From positions 397,990-461,989 of the forward strand of contig NZ_FMZC01000002.1 in assembly GCF_900102625.1 (NCBI RefSeq): a DNA stretch of 64,000 bases, read 5' to 3'. Below the pieces are notes generated by a model, which was not told where the DNA came from, made no database searches, and saw only the letters and a list, made by a program, of their open reading frames with translations. Position numbers and translations under genes: made by a program. Position 1 is the first letter of the stretch; each line of letters begins with the position of its first letter. The stretch comes from Paracidovorax valerianellae. Its GTDB lineage: Bacteria > Pseudomonadota > Gammaproteobacteria > Burkholderiales > Burkholderiaceae_C. Positions 60,216 to 64,000 of this stretch are shown piece after piece.

Positions 60216-60240
60216 CGCGGCCCGACAACTTCGGGCCGCG
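60216..60240. terminator. Bidirectional hairpin between convergent genes
   Basis: CGCGGCCCGA (60216-60225) and TCGGGCCGCG (60231-60240) form a perfect 10-bp stem around CAACT, between two convergent stops at 60203 and 60255. Confidence 0.75.
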
Positions 60241-60254
60241 CCTTTGCCATTGCA

Positions 60255-61349
60255 TCAGGCCCCGTCTCCGGCATTGCCGGTGATCGGCAGCACGATCCCG
60301 GTGATGTAGCTGGAGCACACAGGCGAAGCAAGGAACACATAAGCGGGCGACAGCTCTTCGGGCTGCGCCGCGCGGCCAAGCTGGGTCTGGCTGCCGAACT
60401 TGGCAACCCCTTCAGCGCTGCGGTCCGCAGGGTTCAAAGGCGTCCACACCGGGCCGGGCGCCACGGCATTGACGCGAATGCCCTCTTCCGCCAAGTTGCT
60501 GGCCAGCGCCTTGGTGAAGGCGTGGATCGCGCCCTTGGTGGCGGAGTAGTCCAGCAATTCCTTGCTGCCGCGCAGGCCCGTGACCGATCCGGTGTTGATG
60601 ATGGCCGAGCCACGCTTGAGGTGCGGCAGCGCGGCCTGGGCCATGTGGAAGTAGCCGTAGATGTTGGTCTTGAACGTTTCGTCGAATCGTTCTTCGGTCA
60701 AGTCGGCCAGCGAAGCAGCATGCTCCTGGAAGGCGGCGTTGTTCACCAAAACGTCGAGCTTGCCGAGCGTGGAAACGGTCTTGCGCACGGCGCGTTGGCA
60801 AAAGGCGGCGCTCTTCACGTCACCCGGAATGAGGATGCAGCGGCGGCCTTCCTTTTCGACATGCTGGCGCGTGACTTCGGCGTCTTCGTGCTCGTTCAGG
60901 TAAACGATGGCCACGTCGGCCCCTTCGCGGGCAAAGAGCACGGCCACCGCACGGCCGATGCCGGAATCCCCGCCCGTGACGATAGCGGAAAAGCCTTCGA
61001 GCTTGCCGCTGCCCTGGTAATGGGGTGCCTCGAACTGGGGAGCCAGTTCCATGTCGGCCTCGATGCCCGGCTTCTCCAGATGCTGCTCGGGCATCGGCGG
61101 CACGGGCGCGGCGCGCCCCGCGCCGGGCGCGGCCTTCTTGCTGGCGCTTTTGGAGGCGGTTGTCGGTTTAGCGGCTGACTTGGCCTTCGCAGCTTGGTCC
61201 TTGGCATCCTGTTCTTTTTGGATGCGCACCTGCTTGCGGGCCACCGCTTCGGTGTCGGGCGACTCCACGGCGCTGGTTTTGGCGGCGACCTTGGAAGCGG
61301 CAGCAACGCTGGTTTTGGGCTTGGCTTTGGAGGGTGGCGAGGTGGGCAT
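60255..61349 (-). CDS. SDR-family oxidoreductase with Lys/Ala-rich N-terminal tail
   Basis: 364 residues. The first ~90 residues are Lys/Ala/Ser-rich and look disordered, like histone H1-type tails. From about residue 115 a classical SDR follows: VTGGDSGIGRAVA (cofactor loop), VNNAAFQE, the catalytic Ser in NTGSVTG, and YSATKGAIHAF with Y-x3-K. It resembles YghA/general-stress-protein-39 enzymes. AGGAG about nine bases upstream sets the start, so the tail is genuinely translated. Substrate unknown; stress-related context fits the DUF3606 and PPOx-like neighbours. Confidence 0.88.
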   Translation of the reverse strand: MPTSPPSKAKPKTSVAAASKVAAKTSAVESPDTEAVARKQVRIQKEQDAKDQAAKAKSAAKPTTASKSASKKAAPGAGRAAPVPPMPEQHLEKPGIEADMELAPQFEAPHYQGSGKLEGFSAIVTGGDSGIGRAVAVLFAREGADVAIVYLNEHEDAEVTRQHVEKEGRRCILIPGDVKSAAFCQRAVRKTVSTLGKLDVLVNNAAFQEHAASLADLTEERFDETFKTNIYGYFHMAQAALPHLKRGSAIINTGSVTGLRGSKELLDYSATKGAIHAFTKALASNLAEEGIRVNAVAPGPVWTPLNPADRSAEGVAKFGSQTQLGRAAQPEELSPAYVFLASPVCSSYITGIVLPITGNAGDGA

Positions 61350-61568
61350 GAAGAAGCTCCTGATGAGGGTGGCCGATCACAGCGTGCCGCCCGTCACAGG
61401 GCAAGGCGGGCTGCCGAAGACGCACAAGGCTGCGTGGGCGGAAAAAGCCATTGCGTCGGAAAACGCGCCGTCCGTTTGCAGGAAACCCATTGCGCACTGG
61501 GCGTTGCCCAGCGATTGGGCAAGGCCTGCGAAGGGTGCTGAAAAGCACGCGGCGATAATGCGCCGCAC

Positions 61569-61934
61569 ATGCACACACTGCGCCACGCCCGCTTCCTGGC
61601 ACGCCTGATCCTGGCGTGGTTCGTGGCGTCGCTCGGTGTGGCGATCGCCGCGCCGCTGGTTCATCCACAGCGCATGGAGCAGGTGTGCTCCGCAGGCGGC
61701 GAAGCACGTTGGGTGGTTGCCAGCGTCGGCGCGACGGATGATGCGGCGCCACCGTTGCACCATGGCCTGGAATGCCCGCTGTGCCTGCCTTCGGCGTTGC
61801 CGCCGGTCTGCGCATCGGCGGGGCTGCGCACGCAAAGCCCGTTGCCGTCGATGCCCGCCCCGCGGTACTGCGCCCCGCAGGCCGAAGCGACAGGGTCTCC
61901 GTTTCCGCCCCGCGCGCCACCTCTGGTTGTGTGA
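61569..61934 (+). CDS. DUF2946-family protein
   Basis: 121 residues. One N-terminal helix (LARLILAWFVASLGVAIAAPLVHP) is followed by HPQRMEQVCSAGG and HHGLECPLC, the pattern of DUF2946 proteins, which occur with copper-uptake or heavy-metal genes. The copper chaperone gene follows in the same direction after 162 bp. A membrane-attached metal-binding role is likely by context only. Confidence 0.78.
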   Translation: MHTLRHARFLARLILAWFVASLGVAIAAPLVHPQRMEQVCSAGGEARWVVASVGATDDAAPPLHHGLECPLCLPSALPPVCASAGLRTQSPLPSMPAPRYCAPQAEATGSPFPPRAPPLVV

Positions 61935-62096
61935 CTCCGCCATTCGGGGGCAGGCAGGCTGCATGCGCACAGCCGCACTGCCTCGGCCTCGGCCTCGCGC
62001 TTTTCTCTTGATCTTCATGCCTCACGGGGCATCCACTGGCGTGCAGCCTGCATGCAGTGAGCACCGCCCTACCGTTTTTGCTTCCAAGGAGCTTTC

Positions 62097-62579
62097 ATGC
62101 CCAAGAACCGTACTTCCGCTTTTTCCGTTTCCATCGCCCTGGCCCTTCTGGCCGCCACTGCCGCCCACGCGCAGGTCACCGTGCAGGACGCCTGGGTGCG
62201 CGCCTCGGTGCCCAACCAGAAGGCCACGGGCGCGTTCATGCGCCTGAATGCCGCCAAGGACACCCGACTGGTGTCGGTCAGCTCGCCCGCCGCGCCGCTG
62301 GCCGAAATCCACGAGATGAAAATGGAAGGCGACGTGATGAAGATGCGCGAGGTTCCTGCGGTCGAGCTGCCGGCCGGCAAGGCCGTGGAACTCAAGCCCG
62401 GTGGCTACCACGTGATGTTGATGGACTTGCCCAAGCCCGTGAAGGAAGGCGACACGGTGCCGATCACGCTGGTGTTCGAAGGCAAGGACGGCAAGCGTGA
62501 GTCGATGGAAGTGAAGGCCCAGGCGCGCGGCGTCAGCGCCAGCCAGGCACCGGCCGGCCACGGCGACCACAAGCATTGA
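62097..62579 (+). CDS. PCu(A)C-type periplasmic copper chaperone
   Basis: 160 residues with a signal peptide ending near AAHAQ. The copper site is visible as an H-E-M-x-M (IHEMKMEG) plus GYHVMLMDL segment, and a basic-His tail (GHGDHKH). PCu(A)C proteins carry Cu(I) to cytochrome-c oxidase or between periplasmic proteins. AAGGAG precedes the ATG. Neighbour of the DUF2946 gene and likely co-transcribed. Confidence 0.92.
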   Translation: MPKNRTSAFSVSIALALLAATAAHAQVTVQDAWVRASVPNQKATGAFMRLNAAKDTRLVSVSSPAAPLAEIHEMKMEGDVMKMREVPAVELPAGKAVELKPGGYHVMLMDLPKPVKEGDTVPITLVFEGKDGKRESMEVKAQARGVSASQAPAGHGDHKH

Positions 62580-62589
62580 GCCTGCATTC

Positions 62590-62622
62590 GGTCAGCGCAG
62601 GCTTCGAAGCACTGTGCTGACC
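62590..62622. terminator. Hairpin after the copper chaperone gene
   Basis: GGTCAGC (62590-62596) and GCTGACC (62616-62622) pair; inside, GCTTCGAAGC (62601-62610) is self-complementary. No T-run, so termination would be Rho-assisted or weak. Confidence 0.45.
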
Positions 62623-62696
62623 AGCCGCACCGCCGCCGTGCCCCCGCCCGGCCATGCGGGATCTGGCCCTCGCGGGCCGGCACAATACCGCGCTCC

Positions 62697-63626
62697 ATGC
62701 CGCTTCACCGCCTGCCCGCCCTCTTGCGCCTCTCCCTCATCGACCGACCGTGTGCATCGCTGTGCCTGCTGCTCTGGCTGCTGGCAGGGGCTGCGCAGGC
62801 CGGCATCCGCATCGCCGACGACCGCCAGCAGACGGTGGAGTTGCCACGGCCAGCGATGCGCATCGTCTCGCTGCAACCCTCGCTGACCGAAACACTGTGC
62901 GCGCTGGACGCGTGCGATCGCCTCGTCGGGGTGGACCGGCATTCCAACTGGCCGGAATCGGTGCGCCAGTTGCCGCAGGTGGGCAGCCTGGCGGATGCCA
63001 ATGTGGAACGCATCATCGCGTTGCGGCCCGACCTGGTGCTGCTGCGGCCCCGCAACCGCGTGGTCGAGCGGCTGGAAAGCCTGGGCATCAAGGTGCTGGC
63101 GCTGGACGCCAAGACCCACGCCGACATGCGGCGCAACATGGAAGCGGTGGCGCAGGCCATCGGCAAACCCGGCGCAGGCGAGGCGCTCTGGCAGCGCACC
63201 GATGTGCGGCTGAATGCGGCCCGCGCGCGCGTTCCCGCCGCCTGGCAAGGCCGGCGGGTGTACTTCGAGCTGCACGGCGGCTCTGCGGCAGCCAGCGAGG
63301 CTTCTTTCATCGGCGAGACGCTGGCACGGCTGGGGCTGCGCAACGTGGTGCCCGGCAGTCTGGGCGCGTTCCCGAAGCTGGGGCCTGAATACGCGGTGCG
63401 CGCCGAGCCCGATTTGCTCATCACCAACGAAGGCCGGGGCACGCCGCCCATCGCCTCCCGCCCCGGATGGAGCACTATGGGCGCAGTGCAGCGCGGACGG
63501 TTTTGCCGCATCACCGAATCGCATTTCGACGTGATGGTGCGACCCGGCCCGCGCATGGACGAGGCCGCGCAGGAGATTCTGGACTGCCTGGCGTCGGTGG
63601 ACCGCCGCTCGACCGCCCTGCCTTGA
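62697..63626 (+). CDS. BtuF/FhuD-type ABC substrate-binding protein
   Basis: 309 residues with a signal peptide ending near GAAQA (residue ~35). Class III binding-protein fold with RIVSLQPSLTETLCALDACDRLVGVDRHSNWP and NVERIIALRPDLVLL, the typical BtuF/FhuD N-lobe, then a long connecting helix. It binds cobalamin or an iron chelate in the periplasm. No riboswitch or permease is visible. The partial gene at the window end has a VWA-type C-terminus as in metal-chelatase D subunits, which would support a cobalamin context. Confidence 0.82.
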   Translation: MPLHRLPALLRLSLIDRPCASLCLLLWLLAGAAQAGIRIADDRQQTVELPRPAMRIVSLQPSLTETLCALDACDRLVGVDRHSNWPESVRQLPQVGSLADANVERIIALRPDLVLLRPRNRVVERLESLGIKVLALDAKTHADMRRNMEAVAQAIGKPGAGEALWQRTDVRLNAARARVPAAWQGRRVYFELHGGSAAASEASFIGETLARLGLRNVVPGSLGAFPKLGPEYAVRAEPDLLITNEGRGTPPIASRPGWSTMGAVQRGRFCRITESHFDVMVRPGPRMDEAAQEILDCLASVDRRSTALP

Positions 63627-63672
63627 GGGCCAATGGGCGACACGGCACGAACGAGTTGCCTCAGCCCTGTCC

Positions 63673-63702
63673 TCGCATCGCATCGCATCGCATCGCATCG
63701 CA
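63673..63702. repeat. TCGCA pentanucleotide tract (six copies)
   Basis: Six perfect TCGCA units directly ahead of a copy of the dispersed element. A simple-sequence tract of this length may change copy number; it lies outside any gene. Confidence 0.9.
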
Positions 63703-63703
63703 C

Positions 63704-63755
63704 TTGCTATTAAAAAATATAGCAATCTGCCCTAGTAGGTATTGCACTTCAGGGC
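63704..63755. repeat. Dispersed element: TTGCTAT-N8-ATAGCAA plus hairpin
   Basis: TTGCTAT (63704-63710) and ATAGCAA (63719-63725) flank an AT-only spacer, followed by GCCCT (63729-63733) and AGGGC (63751-63755). Same layout as the copy at 21582; it lies between convergent genes. Confidence 0.6.
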
Positions 63756-63803
63756 AATTCATTGCTGCAACCCTACAGAGATAAGCGGTGGCAGCTCACC
63801 TTT

Positions 63804-64000
63804 TCATAGCGCCTGCGAGGCCGCCCCGTCGCTCACGCTCCAGTACCGCGCTTGCCATTGCCGCGCCAATCGCTCGGCCCGGTGCAGGGCCAGCCGGGCA
63901 GTGTCGAAGTCCACCACGCAGGCGGTGTGGGCCGAAGCCGGCCGCTCGGGCTGCTCGCGTGTGCGGCCATCGGTGAGCAGCCATAGCCAGCCCTGGCGGC
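63804..64000 (-). CDS. Partial C-terminus of a VWA-domain (chelatase D-like) protein
   Basis: Only the last 64 codons are in the window, open at the edge with no start. The reading RQGWLWLLTDGRTREQPERP then VVDFDTARLALHRAERLARQWQARYW resembles the end of the von Willebrand A domain of magnesium/cobalt-chelatase D subunits (LLTDG plus a V-V-D-F-D strand and closing helix). It would fit a cobalamin-synthesis locus next to a BtuF-like gene. The family call needs the missing upstream part. Confidence 0.55.
   Translation of the reverse strand, partial: RQGWLWLLTDGRTREQPERPASAHTACVVDFDTARLALHRAERLARQWQARYWSVSDGAASQAL

Noticed and set aside
63796-63984. 62-codon minus-strand frame with its own ATG at the window end
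   Set aside because: The overlapping frame that ends at 63804 gives sensible VWA-type sequence continuing past the edge, whereas this one is Arg/Ala-rich noise.

Overview
The window is about 64 kb of high-GC chromosomal DNA, most likely from a Comamonadaceae betaproteobacterium close to Acidovorax/Paracidovorax. This rests on the composition, the argH / LytS-type kinase / LytTR regulator order, the polA - small secreted protein - thrB order, the orphan Bug-type binding proteins and a BPSS1780-family protein. No ribosomal RNA, CRISPR array, integrase, transposase or prophage block is visible. There is one tRNA (Lys, anticodon CUU). The species is an inference from protein families, not from a marker gene.

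Layout. 1-4.7 kb: an NTF2-like secreted protein, a long CCTG tetranucleotide tract, an HPF/RaiA-like protein, a TerB-like protein, an NhaR-like LysR regulator and an orphan TRAP binding protein. 4.9-11.7 kb: an NlpC/P60-like (BPSL0067 family) enzyme with a lipoprotein partner (STY0301 family), directly behind a giant alpha-2-macroglobulin. 11.9-17 kb: OpgC-like acyltransferase overlapping a convergent SGNH hydrolase, a DUF4013/TPR-like membrane protein and a rhomboid protease. 17-21.6 kb: Bug protein, argH, and a LytS/LytTR two-component system. 21.7-26.7 kb: ZIP transporter, dienelactone hydrolase, and a GbsR-type regulator with palindromic operators in front of itself and of a four-gene membrane/redox operon. 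26.7-30.9 kb: Asp/Glu racemase, amino-acid binding protein, DadA-like dehydrogenase and a LysR regulator, which look like a D-amino-acid utilisation group. 31.2-33.5 kb: two more peptidoglycan-hydrolase/partner gene pairs. 33.5-41 kb: polA, thrB, a BPSS1780 membrane protein, and a PhoX-like protein behind a textbook Pho box. 41.3-46.6 kb: a Fur-type site followed by an imelysin / di-heme oxidoreductase / imelysin / DUF1513 operon. 46.7-51.2 kb: a compact five-gene cluster of collagen-like protein, 2-oxoglutarate hydroxylase with a Nif11-like tail, sulfotransferase, TAT-exported binding protein and tail-collar (MdpB-like) protein. 51.2-57.9 kb: UvrD helicase, RpiR regulator, M20 peptidase, Bug protein and a thioredoxin-like secreted protein. 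58-64 kb: Firmicutes-type GMP reductase, tRNA-Lys, small stress genes, SDR, copper chaperone, BtuF-like binding protein and a partial VWA-domain gene.

Two themes deserve most attention. First, three separate bicistrons pair a signal-less peptidoglycan hydrolase (NlpC/P60, M15, Amidase_2) with an overlapping or abutting gene for an exported or membrane protein; this is the arrangement expected of type VI effector-immunity pairs, although no secretion apparatus lies in the window. Second, the 46.7-51.2 kb cluster couples a collagen-like exported protein to a hydroxylase, a sulfotransferase and a tail-collar protein, which could be a system that builds and modifies a surface or secreted fibre. 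Its function is not established by the sequence.

A third, smaller theme is a dispersed short element (GCTAT-N7/8-ATAGC, usually beside a small hairpin) that occurs between genes and inside coding regions.
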